In this document: in pieces, positions 49,544 through 63,000 of the stretch
Layout: each line of letters opens with the position of its first letter
Position numbering within the stretch: the stretch's first letter is position 1
Assembly: GCF_000143535.2 (NCBI RefSeq)
Contig: NC_037324.1
Location: 992,001-1,056,000 of the forward strand
DNA from: Botrytis cinerea B05.10
Taxonomy: Eukaryota; Ascomycota; Leotiomycetes; Helotiales; Sclerotiniaceae
Reading direction: 5' to 3'
Length of the DNA stretch: 64,000 nt
Notes under the pieces: generated by a model
The model's input: the letters and a program-made list of their open reading frames with translations, nothing else
The model's database searches: none
Told to the model about the DNA's origin: nothing
Translations under genes and position numbers: made by a program

Positions 49544-52500
49544 GTCTTCTTATTTTCTCTTCCACGACTGTGGTTGTACGATTACAATAGCGAAAGTGGG
49601 ATGATATTAAGATGTTGTGTTGATGGAGGGGAAGGGGAAGGGTGAAAGACGAGATCGATGCAACAAAACCTGAACGAGCGTGGTTATTGTTGATGTGTGG
49701 TTTGAGGGAAGAAAGAAGAAAAGGCCGATGAGGATGGGATGTCGAGTGCATTAAGTAGTTGGTGAGCCTCTATGCAGGCAGGCAGGTACGAATTGCATGC
49801 ATGCATTAGTGTTCTTTTCTTTTTCTTTTTCTTCTCTTTCCATCTTTTGTTGACTTCACTCTGACGGCTAGTCACTCCGTCACTCGGGACAGGATTATGT
49901 CAAAGGTGAAGTCTGGTACTAAGCCGGCAGGTGCGAGGGTTGGTACGAAGGAAAAGCTGCCTACCTGGTACTGGAGGCGTGGAGTAGTGCAGACCGTAGG
50001 CAGCCACTGTGCTGTCCATGTGTGGATGCGGAAAGAACGACGGTCCGCCTTGTCTTGCCTTGCCTTTCTTTGCCTCCTGCCGTTTTCTGCATTTGCGCCT
50101 CAGTCAGTCTCTGGCAAAGTGCCGCCGCCACCTCTCAAGAACGATCCAATCGAAGCATTTGCCGTGTGATACTGGACGCTCTATGTGGTGCTATCCACGC
50201 ATCAAGGTATCAATCTTCATTCTCCAGACCTGCTCCTCCACCACTCCCTCCTCGCTCCTCACCACTCACCACTTGGGAATAACTTTGCACTTTTAAGTTT
50301 GGATCTATTCTTTACGAGCTTCGATTCTCCACAAATGAAGAAGCCACTACTGCACATGCTGCATATACTGGCTTGGTATGCATCTACAAGTGGCTGTCCT
50401 TGGATCATGAACCTGAGCGTGGTGAGGGGGACATGGAGAGGAAAATCGCCATGGAAATCGAAATGCTTTTAATTCTTAGAGTGGTGAGATGTGTGGAAAC
50501 TTCGTACATTCGCTCCAATGAGATGCCAACGGCCTGCCAGCTACTCGAACTAGGTCACGAAGTAGCTTTGATTATCATTCACTCGATACTCAAGACAGGA
50601 AAAGAAAAGACTCCAGGTCCGGAACACGATGTGATTGAGTGATACGAGGATGATGATGGAGGTCGGAATGGCATAGAAAATGACACGAGGGAAAAAGAAA
50701 GACTGAAATCTTTATTCCGGATTCCGAGCCATGTCTCATTCGACTTTTTGCTCGCCCACTACTCTTCATTGGATGTTCCTTCCACTTTTCCCCCAACTTC
50801 CAAAGTCAATTTTCCCGCGCTTGTGCGCTCAGATCTGCGTCATTGGTGAGCTTGATTGATAGCATATCTATTTTGATCCGAAGGTTCAGTCCAACACGAG
50901 AAACTCTCAACTCCCAAGCATTTGGACAAAAGAAATTCATTTACAGAGCTACTTGAAGCCTGGTGCCTTCTACGCCTATGGCTATCTGGTTAGAGGAAGG
51001 GACGACTTCTGCGTCTTGACTCCTACTTTAGGAGTTATTCCGAACGTCACATCCTTTTCATTCGTTGGCAGCTTAGCACCTGGCCGTTTCTCGTACTTTC
51101 TATCATCCTTTAGCCAATCGCTGCGATGCTACTTACTCGATGGCTTCACGTGTGCCTGGCTACTTGCGACCGTCATCGCTACTGACATGGCGGACAATGT
51201 CTTGACGGCAATAGTGTGAGCTTGGTGCGGGCCTTTCCACGTTGAAAGGTGGTTAAACTTCCTCGGCCATGACTTGACTGGGCTGTTCTTAGGTCGCGCC
51301 CTTTTCCCTTCTTCTTATCGCCCTAGGTAATAGCCGTCAATGGTCTTTCCGAAGCATAAGGTACAAGTACGGTCATTGGATGATTGGGAGTCTAGGATAA
51401 TCATGAACTCGAACAGTTGGGATAAGATGAAAAACTTGTTAGATCTGTTATCCACCCGTGAGCGATTAGCGGAAAAGCTCGTCTCTTTTTGGCGTCGTGG
51501 TACCCGTTTGCTGGAATCAGCACTCCGATAAGATACTGTCTCTAGCAGGGCGGAATAACTGGGACTCCAAAAATATACACTCTTTTCGATATTCGATATC
51601 AATTCAGGCGATCATTTATTTGGTACAAAAATAGGATAGATGCAGATTTCTTAATCAGCTGTTGTTTCTCAAGTGATGTGTATCGTCGTGATCTCGATAT
51701 AGATTGGTGTTGTGGTGAGAAAATGGAATACGGGCGCTTTTAATATGTGAGTCTATTTGAGCGACAGAGTATACGGCTTTCTTCACCCATGAGGAGACTG
51801 TGTGGTGCACACAATCATCCGTCTGCCAAGAACGTTATCTACTAAGAAATGGTGGATGTGAGAATACGAGGAGATAGGGAAGTAACATCAATCCTAACGA
51901 ATCAGGACATTGCTGAACTCAACATACTATTCTTTTCCCGTCAAGCTCCATGCAAGAAGAAATGTCAGCACTCTATGTCACTGTTGTCTTTGGCTTGCTG
52001 CTTGCCAATGCAATGCTATCGATACAGATATTCGCCATAAAGATGGAGACATCGAGTGGGTTTGGTGATATGGGGAACACAAGGTCAAAAGTTCACGTAG
52101 GGCTGGAGGAGCAGCCTGGAGAGCAAAACGTGTTCTCAACCATTTGCTGGTAAAGCGTTTGATTAGAGTATGGAAGGGATTTCATCGACACCTCTCACTG
52201 CTTCTAGACCACAAGCTCGGCTTACCAGTAGACTGAAGATCTTTCCAGACACACCCGAACCTGGCACCTAGATCACGCCTTTGACATGGATTGGAGCCGC
52301 GCACCGCAAGATTCTGATTCTGACGTCAAGTATGTATTTTTTGGTGGACACTTTCGTTCTGAGTGATTTCGGTCCGACATAACACGAAGATCAGGACGAA
52401 TGATAACAGCGAGTGTAAAAGGCCCAGAGGGCTCTCGGACGACGTTCAAATTTGGTCCAAGAATGTTCCGCCATCGGGATTGATTGCCAAGTCGATTCGC

Positions 52501-53392
52501 TCCTGGGAAGCCAACAAACTATCGTATTTCATCGGGAACAGCCCACACCACGGCGCGGACATCTATTTTTGTAAGATCTTGGCTTGATAATCAGCCTGCT
52601 GTAGGTGTTGGTCGGTGGTCAGTAAAATACGACACAATCATACCATACAACAACATATGTGGCGAGCCGTCAACAGACAGCGGATATAATCATCTCCTGT
52701 TGTCCCATCTTTTGGAAACGAAAAAAAAAATCATCAGTCCAATCGTTGCTTCTTCGATCCAAAATTTTCATACTATGTCTTCACATGTCTTCACATGTCT
52801 TCAAGTACGAGGTTGAGAAGGTAAGATTTTCGCTGCCCACGCCGGTATACGGACCATTATCCATGATACATACCGGTACCTATGATCCAATTCCGACATT
52901 TCGAGAATTTTGAGCCGTAAGAATGCATCCGTGTGATAGATACATTTCCAGCAATAGAGAGACCGAAAATCTCTATGCAAAGATTCCCAGCCCTTCTTAT
53001 ACCTTTCAGTGCAACGCCGTTGACCCTACGTTACGCGTTCACACGAGGATGGCATTCATCCACGTTCTAAACTTGACATGCAGCCACGCAACCTATGTTA
53101 TTGTCTAATACCACCACAGCAGTTAAGCCATATCACCGTGCAATCCTCCACACCACCAGATGACTTTGCACAGTAGGGAGAAAACATCGCCTTTACGTTC
53201 GCTATACACAAACTTTTTTGTCAAAACCTCGGCACGATGATTTTCTCACAGGCTCTATAACATGACATAGTTTCAAAATACACCATCGCTTCTTCAAGTT
53301 TTGCCGGGCCTATGTGATGGCAATTCTGATTACATTTCCAATGCTACAAGCCTACAAGTTGCAACTACCGGTATTGTAGAATTCTCAACATC

Positions 53393-53452
53393 CCAGAGTC
53401 CAGAGTCCAGAGTCCAGAGTCCAGAGTCCAGAGTCCAGAGTCCAGAGTCCAG
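53393..53452 (+). repeat. Tandem heptamer (CCAGAGT)n
   Basis: About eight perfect copies of CCAGAGT, ending CCAGACTCTC. The unit length of seven keeps stops out of several frames, so overlapping open frames here are artefacts. Confidence 0.9.
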
Positions 53453-56334
53453 ACTCTCTGTGGGCGCAGCAACGAACTATCAGTAATTGCCGATCTCGAT
53501 TTGCATTACCCAGTTTATGCACCTCGTCGACTTGACATAAATCATTAGCACAAATGTCTCCATTTTTCCAACTTCGCCTCGTCGGGGATAGAGGAGAGAT
53601 TGTGAAAAGTTTTCTACTTAGAGTTTTCATCCTTCTTAATTGGTGGTAGTCTCATTGTCATGGAGACTCACGGAATATTCCACATGGCTAATAAGCTTAT
53701 CCAAAAGGCTTTAGGTCAAACATAAATCCGTCTCACACTTCTTCCATTGTGGGATTTTTTCTTCACTCAGGTCCGTAATTATGTGACGTATATTGGGGCG
53801 TGAAGGTGAGAAGATCTTTGCACATCTTTTCATCTAGATTCTATGGCAGTCGATGAGGGAGAAATGAATCCAGAATATCTATACGAGACTCCGACAGGTC
53901 TGGGATAGAGCCTTTCACCGAGTTCCCAAATCAGCTCCTCAATCCGTATTAGACCATCGTATATTCACATGAACGAAATGAAGCATGTCTACATCCACGT
54001 ACATCCACACCGTGGTTTGGCCACCTGAGGCTACAGAGGGAAGCGAATCACAGCCGGTCATTACCCATATGCTTCCATCTGTCACCAACCAGAGCCACCA
54101 AACCTATCTTCTTCACATGCCAGTTGGCAAGAAGGAAAAACGGATGCCCAAAAGCGGTGTATCTTCTTACATTTAACCCAAACGTACGGGAAGAACTTCC
54201 GTCCAAGAACACGGCCAGACTCCCGCACCGCAGCATAGCAAAATCTAGATCATGAATCGCTCCTTTCACCGGGGATCCTCCAGTAACTTAATCCGAGTGG
54301 TCGCTTCAGTAGAAAACCTTACTCAGCAATCGGAAATTAGGATAGGCAGTGCAGTTTGTGGTTTCATCGCTTAATCTACCACATGTCGAGCCCCGCTATT
54401 ACGCCGGTGCTCTGGTTTGAGACTTTGGGTATTGCTTGGTTGTTGATCTCTTCATGGTTCTTTGTTATTCCTGAGTCCTGAGGTTGCCATCCGGACTATT
54501 GTGAGATCCTGAGCATCAATGGGGGATTCTTGTTTACGCTGTTCTGGATGTATACTGTGCACTGATGAGACGGATATGTGGAGTTCAGCGGTGTATCAAA
54601 TGGGGTCAGGGATCCGGGTAGGTAGAGAGGTGCGTATGTTGTGGCCGACGTAATGATCGAGTGATGCGTGGAATGCCAATCACTAAACGTGGGAATTTAT
54701 TGAATGATTCGCATGCCTGATGGATAATATGGATTTGAGTTTTACAGGCTACACGATGGATTCGTGGCAGTCGGTAACTCGAGAAGTCGTATTGTCAATT
54801 AGACAAAAGAGATTTTTTCGATTTTTAGATTTTTCTTCTCAGCCCCTGGCGCAGGCCCTAAATGCAGGCCAAATTGCATGGGCGTCGGACTCCTTGCGGG
54901 TTCCTGGGGCTACTGCAAGGGCAAGCGAACCCTTATGGATACTCACATGTGTCTGTTCCAGAAGGATTGCTGTTCGATGGCGTAATGTGTAAAGAGTTTT
55001 TGCGGGATTTACATGATTATTCGATGCAATTAATAATTGGAGTGCAGGATGTCAGGAACTCAGAACTCACATGAAGTGGACTAAACCTCTTGGATTTTAC
55101 ACGACATGTGCAGCAGCACTCTGTACACACATGTAAGCTGCAGTTGCAGCAGCTCTTCTCGTCAGCCAATCTGCTCAAAGTCACCCATAATAATTGAAAC
55201 AGTGAACAGACTTTTCTATACGGCTGATCCTTGCTGAACGCACGCTTCCGCTGCCATCCTAGATAATATCAGGTGAATATCGTCCCCGCTATCGAATTGC
55301 CCCCCCTACTGCAAGATGTGAGCAGACCTTGTATTGATGTTGTTTAGAAAGACTTCGAAAATACAAGGTTGCAGAGGTCGAGAACAATTGGGAAAGTAGC
55401 TCATTATTCGTGTAGCAATGTTTACCCACTCCCAGTCTCCAACGAGTCCGAGGTTTTGGAATAATATCGATTCCGTGATTTACCCATTGCCATTGTGTTA
55501 CGGCATCTCCTGGGCCAAATGCTTCGGCATGTTGGATTTTGTGATTGCGAGGTAACGACTCAAAGAAGTAATATATCGATACTCACATCAGCCGTTCATA
55601 TCATAACCGGTCACTGCAGGAAAACCCTTTCACGCAACCAATCTTCCAAGCACAAACACAGATACTTCGACAAATGACTCGAGTCCCAAGATTTTCGAGT
55701 CTAGAATACGTTTGCCGTGCTTGCTTGCCCTTTCATTTTCGTTGGGAAGGAAAACACTGGCATCAAGAATTACTATTACAGATATGAATCATGGAAACAA
55801 ATGTCGTGAAGCTCATTGGCTACTTGGATTACAAAGGCATTCTCCACATAGAGACAACCACCAAATAAACTTTCACGTTTCCGCTACGCATGCCCTACGC
55901 ATCGGCTGCCGTTAAGACTCAGGAACAAAACTGTACAATCCAATCAAAGCGTAGTCGCATCAATCCCTTGACTCCATTCTTCCCACCAAAGGAAAATTCT
56001 CAATCTCGCCAAGGCTAGTTCTCCCGAGTCTCAGATGCCAGTAGCTTCCTGATGGGGTTTGGTGGCGTGTTTACGAATTCTGTCTGGCGTGGCCGCCTCC
56101 AATAGCGGAATGTGGGAAGGGTACGGAGCATGCACCCAGAGAAGAAGCAAACGTTCTGGATGCATTTGCGTATTCGACTCCGATTGAACTACTTATGGAT
56201 GACATGACTCCACAATTGCCGTAGCTTGGGCTCAGCGAGCCTGAGCTAAAGCGTAAATGTCCGCGCTGGCGTTTTTCCTGATTGAATCATGGCACTCTAG
56301 TCGTGTCCCCTGAATTCACACTCAGTCGTCTGTC

Positions 56335-56341
56335 TATATAA
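56335..56341 (+). promoter_or_regulatory. TATA box of the small secreted protein gene
   Basis: TATATAA in GC-mixed surroundings, followed about 350 bases later by the start codon. This implies a long leader (about 320 bases) or an intron in the 5' UTR. Confidence 0.5.
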
Positions 56342-56689
56342 TCCGCTGTACCTCCATTTGTGTTTCTTTCTTTTCTTCATCCACGACGTTGTCAACAAGA
56401 GTTCACTCATTCCTTTAAGTTACTCAAACATTCGATCTGAGATCGCACTTGACTTTACAGTCACTCCACAGCTTCCACAGTCAGCTCAACAGCAAAACTT
56501 GTCTCTACGACACCAGAACTTTTCAGTCTCGACGACTTTGACAATACCGGTCCATACATTCGATCCAAAACTCTCATTGCCAAATTCAGCAACCAGTTTA
56601 AATTGACCAACTTGAAGTAAAGCCTAGTCTTACTTTACCCCAATCAATCCTTACCTAGTTCAAAAGTTTTTACAAACACATCACTCAAA

Positions 56690-57232
56690 ATGCAATTCGC
56701 TACTTCCATCCTTGCCGCTACCGCAGCTCTCGCTACCATCGCTTCTGCCGGTACCGTGCACTTCGTCAACCAAGACAGCACCACCCGTACCTTGGTCTTC
56801 ACTCCTACCTCTGGCTGTGCTTCCATCGATTCCCTTACCGTTTCCGGCGATTCCACTGCCGACCAAACGTTCCCTACCGGCTGGATTGGCAACTGGTACT
56901 CTGTCTCCGAAGGCGCCGACAACACTTCCGGTATGCTTGGTGAAGTCTGCTTCGATTCCTGGGGAGGCATGACTTACTTTGATGTTTCTGCTATCGTCAA
57001 CCCAGATGATGTTAATGGTGTCAAGGAGATGTTCCCTTTGAACACCAACACTCCTCTCTCTGGCTGCCAAACCTTCCCTTGCGACAACGCCTACAACCTT
57101 CCCGACGACGTCCAAACCCAAGCCACTGATTCCGATCAGCTCGTCTGTCTCATCGGCAACCTCGCCACCACCAAGCGTGAAGCCAGAGCCAAGGTCGGCA
57201 AAGAATTCGTCACCGGTGGAGGATCCGCTTAG
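56690..57232 (+). CDS. Small secreted protein, thaumatin-like/antigen type (tentative)
   Basis: A single exon of 180 residues. Residues 1-20 (MQFATSILAATAALATIASA) are a clear signal peptide. The mature part starts GTVHFVNQDSTTRTLVFTPT, a beta-rich opening resembling short fungal thaumatin-like or antigen proteins; that assignment is from memory of the family and tentative. Cysteines are at 43, 87, 126, 131 and 153. A KREA sequence at 162-165 is a possible Kex2-type cleavage site. Codons strongly prefer C in the third position (TTC, ACC, GTC, AAC), a sign of high expression, and the leader ends in CACTCAAA before the ATG. It is probably secreted and may serve in the wall or in host interaction. 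It stands alone in a gene-poor stretch. Confidence 0.75.
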   Translation: MQFATSILAATAALATIASAGTVHFVNQDSTTRTLVFTPTSGCASIDSLTVSGDSTADQTFPTGWIGNWYSVSEGADNTSGMLGEVCFDSWGGMTYFDVSAIVNPDDVNGVKEMFPLNTNTPLSGCQTFPCDNAYNLPDDVQTQATDSDQLVCLIGNLATTKREARAKVGKEFVTGGGSA

Positions 57233-60200
57233 ATTCCTCACTTCTTTCATTCTTTGTTTTGGTAGTCGAGCAGGTGCAAGATATGTACATACTGACCGGT
57301 CTCACATACCAACGCATACATACATTACATTACATACAAAAAGAAAAGAAAAGAAACAATGTACGTCAGCGCCGCTAAAGCGTGCTGCGATGTGGCATAC
57401 GAAGTTTATGATGGTTCTATCATGAGGATATATAAAAGGATACACGGAACGGACAGGACGGAACCGACCTCCTGATTGGACAGGCTGGACTGGATATTTT
57501 GGATACGGTTGTGGTGTATTGGCGTGGGATTACCCTTTTTTCATTTTGGGAACCCTTTTCTTGATTTTTACCTGGGGAAGCGGGTGATTCGTTTCGATTC
57601 GTTTCACTCGCTTTTCATATAGACTTTTCTCTTTTTTTATATATATATATCACTCACGACTTCAAAAGTTTATGGTTTTTCAGATGGTGGTTTGAGGCTG
57701 GGATGAGGGGATGAGGAGATGTTTTCACTTCTAACTTCTTTCTATCCACTTGTTGGATACAATTAAATTATTCATTCTTTTGATCATTACAATATCTTTG
57801 ATGATGTGTGCTTTTCATGTGTGTGTCTGTGTGTAGCGCGATGTGTAGTGCAAACCCCAAATCCAATCAGACCAGATGAAACGAAGTGAAGGGATGAAGA
57901 TGAAACTCGACCCAGGCCAGGGCATTAATTACCCCCACCAGTTCCAAGCGTGTCTGCGAAAGTGGGATGAGAGGGGAGTTTACGCACCTACTAGGAAGAA
58001 GCTTCAAACGATTCTTGGATTCTTGATTCCGCTCCTCCGATCCGAATTCCGATGCGTGGCCTCACACTTCGTTCGGACTTTGCATTCTGCATTTCGGAGT
58101 TCCTGGATAGAGGTAGAGGTAGAGCTCGCTAGCTCGCGATTCAATTGCTTTGGTTTTTGGTTTTTGGTTTTTGTTTTTTTTGCTTCTCATTTTCGCATTC
58201 TGCAGTCCATTCAATGTCGGTCGGCTCATTCACAAATGTGCAGTGTGAAGTGTGAAGTATCGCACCATTCATACCGGCACCTCATCACATTCAAATCCAC
58301 ATCCCTCTCCTTCTTTCCTCACCCTCACCCTCGCCAAATCATTTATCGATACATACATAGGCTATGTCTCTCTATCCACATGCACATCTACGACTGAGTC
58401 TGGATTTTCCCCATCATCCGATTCCGTGAATGTGGTGGTCGTGCGTGCGTGCGTCGTCCTGAGTCCTGACTGGTGTCGTCCCAAAATCTCACCCCGTCCG
58501 TTTGGAAATCTGGAGAGAGACGAGGATGTGCTTTTCGATGCCTGTTCCGTGTTGTTATTATTGTTGACGACACCATCCAGTGCCCGCGTGGAAATCGGAT
58601 TCGCCACACGTGCAAAGTACATTTGACCCATCAAAACGACGGTTAGCGTGGGACTTGGACTTGGACTTGTGAGAACGAAACTAGCCATTTCCTCCTTGCA
58701 TACACCGCGGAAACAAATGCAGTGTCTGCTCATAGGTATAATGAGATGATTGAAATGGATGAAATACGAGGGGGGAGGGGGGCTTGAATTACCACTTTCA
58801 ATTGACGAGGCAAAAGATTTTTCTATTCATTTGCATGTCTGATCACTTCTTCGTTTTTTTTTTTCGAATGTTTCCGTGATTCTATTATTAGTAGTCTTTG
58901 AAATTTTGTCATCTTCTTTCATAGTCTGGATGGCTCCTAACCTAATCACTGCAAGATCAGCAAAAGCTTCATGTAAAGGGTCTGTGTGAATAAAACTATA
59001 ATTCCTCACAGACCCTTCCTTCTATTATTGTTTTCCGTTGCAGTTCATAGGTTGCTCCCCTTCAGACAATATCTGTATGCCAAAGATTCTAAATCGTACG
59101 TTTCTGAGTGGGCATTTAATAGGGGTTGTCAGATCAATTCACAATATGTACGAGAGGGCTTATGTGAATGCGAATCTGTTTGAGAGGGTGTGGGTGTGGG
59201 TGGCTTCGGTTCGGTGGTGATGAGGGGGGGGGGGGTTCTGGTTATTTAATTTAATCATAATGATATGCTTTTTTATATTATATATTATGCTGTTATAATA
59301 GCCTCTAAGACCCATATTGATGGGAATATTGGAACGAAAGGCCTCTCTGCTTGTGTGACTTTTTGGTGGTGTGGAATATCGACGTCGCTATGAAATATAG
59401 AAAAATAGACCAAGTGAAATGATTGTTTCGTTACGAAATACAACTACGCAATGGACTGACCGGTTGAAATACACGGGGGTGGATTCAATCGAATGAATGA
59501 TTATTTTGTATTTAGATTATGAGGTATGGAGGATATTGTATTAATGATTTATGATAGTTTTCGCTGAGTTGTGGAGTAGATACTAACTAAGTGATTGGCT
59601 ACTATATAGTATGGAGACGAGAGATGGGAAATGGGAAATGTGGCTGCGGAGTAAGAAATGGAAATAATCTGGTGGTTTGGTCTGGAATCGAGGATTAGAT
59701 GTTTGACGGACAGAGGGGTTGCAACTACCGAGGGATGTGGGAGTTTAGAGGAATGGATGGATGGATGAATGGACGAATGATACCGAAGAGATCAAAAAAT
59801 AGAGTGATAGGATGGGTTTGATTGAATTTTGGATGTGTTGAGTCGTTTTGGGGCATGATATTCGATCTCTATGCTTCTCTTTGTTATGCATATCAGTGAG
59901 TGTACGTAGTACACACGAACTGATGGGACGTGGCAAGAATTGTTTTACAATTAGCAACATCTTCTAAAAAAAATTGGTTTGGATATTGTGAGAACTATGG
60001 TAATGAGGTCATTAAAGACTGAATAATAGAATAGGAGCTTCGGGTATTGGATGATTGGAGAATGAATCTGTTTTGAATTTTGAAATTTGAAAAGTGTTTT
60101 GCTGGTTCACGTACTGACTGGGTGTGTTGATGTCGAAGTGCTTGATGATATTGGATAGGAGAGGGATTGCGTAGCTTCAATTTACTTACTTACTTACTTG

Positions 60201-60961
60201 TAATTGAGCAATTGAACTTTTTTCGGTCTTGAGGCTTCTCAATAGCGTTTTTTACTGAGGGGAATTGCCTGGAAATAAGGCATAGTGAGTTGTAGTAGAG
60301 CAAGCTCACAAAGTTTGAAATTGTCTCGAGTGGGAGTGGCATCTATGGATGTTAGATGATGATTGCTGCCATGGATTGGCTGAAGAGAGATAGATCAATT
60401 CATTTCGTTTCTCAATTGCCAGGCTTTGGATGCGATGACTGTGAAAAGTAATTCTGTACCTTTCATAGGGGATCGAGGATTATCTTGGCATGGCTGATGT
60501 GGTAGAGGAGAGGCGAGGAGAGGGAAAAAGAAGGGGGGGAAGGAAGGAAGGAAAAGATATAGGAGAAATAAACTAAGTGAGATTTGAATTTAAGGCGTAT
60601 TTTATAAAGAAGGATAATGCCAAATTGCGCATTCCAACAACTCAATCTGTCCGAACTCGACGCGCAATTCGTGTATCCCAGTGCTCGGTGGAAAATAACA
60701 CGCCGTGCAGGCTAAAAATTTCTTTCACTATGAGGATAACGCTGTTAAATAGAAAAGAGAAACGTTGAATCCTTCTTCTATGCTTCACCTCTCTTTGCGT
60801 GTAGTTCACTCCAATTAATACGTCGCCCCTCGATGACTCGCTCGTCGGCAACCTTAGCACAGCATGAACAAACTAGCCCGTCGATATTTTGAAACTTAAC
60901 AATATCTTCCTCGCTCCCACAGTGTATCTTTGGAAGCTGCTGGAGAAGTCACTTTCAGCTT
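57233..60961. other. Gene-poor region
   Basis: 3.7 kb without a supported gene. Features are only simple sequence: a GTGCGTGC run near 58440, an eight-base A/T run near 58850, a G run at 59225-59236, an ACTT run near 60182-60199 and GGAAGG repeats near 60535-60555. Confidence 0.5.
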
Positions 60962-63000
60962 TTAGCTTGTCCAATAAGTCCTCATAAGATAGCTATCTAC
61001 CGTATTTAGAAGGAAAATAAAAGCGTTTATGCAGACGCTGGAGATACAGCAATGTATCATTAGGTATATGATCCAAATTAAAGACAGTGCAAAGACCTTG
61101 GGCGGTCCAGTCAGCGATGACGGGGGGCCCTGCTCTATTTCATCGCATACGAATTTAGCTATGTCTATGCCTAAGTATTGCAAAGTGGCCTCAAACCGGA
61201 AGGATATTGCTGATGACAATAGGAGAAGTGTCGTTATTATACCCTGGTGCTCTGCTTCGAGGTTTTGACAGACGGCAGAAGGTAGCACTGTTGAGGAGCT
61301 ATGAAGATGCAAATCGTGACTTATCATGCAATGTATAATGTTTGATCAGGTTCATTGATTTTCCACAAGAGACATAGCTCTATGTCTGGCATGACCCACC
61401 ATCTGTTATATCACGAGGACAAGAACTGATGAAATGATCAACCGCATATATTTCCTTGAGCTCCATTGCAGAAATTGGCGCACGTAAAAAAAGTTACTTA
61501 GATTAGAAGTGAGAATCAACCGATCTTGAAGCATTGAAGCAGTCGAATAGAGAATTTTTCGGTCAACCGGGCGCTAACAATTGGCTACTAAACACCTGGT
61601 GTTTGCGAGCTGATATAATCCTCTCACTCCAGAAGAACGTCGATCCTCACTGACTTCGATGAGAATATCTCAGGGCACCAGGACCCGATTCTCACAGTGT
61701 GAAAAGCCGAAGGGAGCTCCACTCTTTCCTTAACCGAAAGACCACGTTCCACATGCATGTGATCCAAGATCACTATCAATACGTGTTAGACATATGGTCG
61801 ACCCAAATCCTCAATGACAACATCAGGAAAGTTATTAAACTTACTGGTTTTGTATATCCCAAGCTTCCAAATCAGTTCCTTCATTGACGAGAAATTTACA
61901 TCTTGATAATTGCCCGGCAAATGCTGCTATCTAGAAATTGCATCGGCATGAGATATGTTAAGCCGCTCAAAGGCATTTCGCAGATCATCCAGGTGGGAGT
62001 GGCGTCGTTCATAAATCTATGTAGATGGTCGACCAGCTCCAATCATCTGCGGTAAAATCGTTTCCGAGCATGAAAGAAAGAAAGAAAGAAAGAAAGAAAG
62101 ACGTATCACCAAAGCTATGATACCATAATAATCAGTACCACGTAGAGAAGCAAGACCTTCATCGAAGAGATTTCGAATAGCATTCATGCGCCCGTCTCTA
62201 TAGAGTCTGAAGATTGTCGGATCGTCCGGAACAGCTCTGTATGCTTTAATTCGGGTTTGAGAGCCCTACACGACTTCGAAAGAGTAATTCTGACCCCAAG
62301 GCTGACACCGGACAGTTGTAGCAAATGAAATGGATGCATGAGCAAATTGGTGCGCGACTTACAAGTGTCGTCTGCAGATAATAAAGGAGTGATGCAGATA
62401 TTTGTTGTTCCAAAAAGTGTGTTAATGGTAGAGAGGCTGTGCTCTGTATTGCCCAGAAAAACAGACTTTCTCCGTAGGCTTTTCTCGGCGGGTTTTGAAA
62501 ATGTAGCAGATGCTAAAACCCATAGCACTCTCGAAGCCGAGCCTCATGTCAGGATATTTGATATTGCATGCAAGAGCTCGACCTTCCACTTTTAGTGCAC
62601 CGAAGTGTACGTTACTGTCTGGTGGATCTCTTGATTTGATTCCAACGGCTTTCGAGGCCAGCTTTTGCAGGTCGAGCTTAATGCCATCTACCATATTCAT
62701 GAGCTGCTGTTGAGATTTATAAGTCTGCATGGTCAGAAGTCTAGTTATGCCAGGAACTTTCAAACACGCAACCAATGAAGTACTGGCTGAGAAGAGTCCT
62801 GGCTCGCCAGGACTAAGGTCAACTTCGTGCTCGATGATAACGTCTGTAGCTTCTCCGTCTCTATACCTCCCTTAGTAGCGCACCATCTCTTGATCAACAG
62901 GATAGAATCTGTATTTGGGAATGCAATCTTTTAACTTGCAAGTCTCGGAGTGATGCAACAACGAATCGAGACGTTTTAGTCGCTCTTAGAACCGAGAGAG
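60962..63000 (-). pseudogene. Degraded ankyrin-repeat protein gene
   Basis: Several protein-like blocks occur in order on the minus strand, in different frames. At 62985-62530 the block runs RLDSLLHHSETCKLKDCIPK, DVIIEHEVDLSPGEPGLFSA and MVDGIKLDLQKLASKAVGI, interrupted by TAA at 62872-62874. At 62240-62130 it reads DPTIFRLYRDGRMNAIRNLF then DEGLASLRG, an ankyrin-type helix pair. At about 61960-61880 it reads AAFAGQLSRCKFLVNEGTDL, a canonical ankyrin repeat. At 61240-61060 it reads ATLQYLGIDIAKFVCDEIEQ. Stops and frame changes separate the blocks beyond what introns can explain easily, and an AAAG microsatellite lies at 62080-62100. The original would have been a large ankyrin-repeat protein of the kind common in Leotiomycetes. 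The function is unknown. Confidence 0.6.
62080..62101 (+). repeat. (AAAG)n microsatellite
   Basis: About five to six GAAA units within the degraded ankyrin-repeat gene. Confidence 0.85.

Larger units (their letters stand above)
49544..56689. other. Seven-kilobase gene-poor region
   Basis: No protein gene could be supported on either strand; open frames are short, unspliced and without domain signatures. Base composition is ordinary rather than AT-rich. The first few hundred bases are the promoter of the wall protein (pyrimidine-rich on one strand, CTTTTTCTTTTTC near 49814-49835). A heptamer repeat and the promoter of the small secreted protein are annotated separately. Confidence 0.5.

Noticed and set aside
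56681..57250. Minus-strand frame of 189 codons opposite the small secreted protein
   Set aside because: The plus frame has a signal peptide and strong codon bias; the antisense frame arises from C-ending codons.
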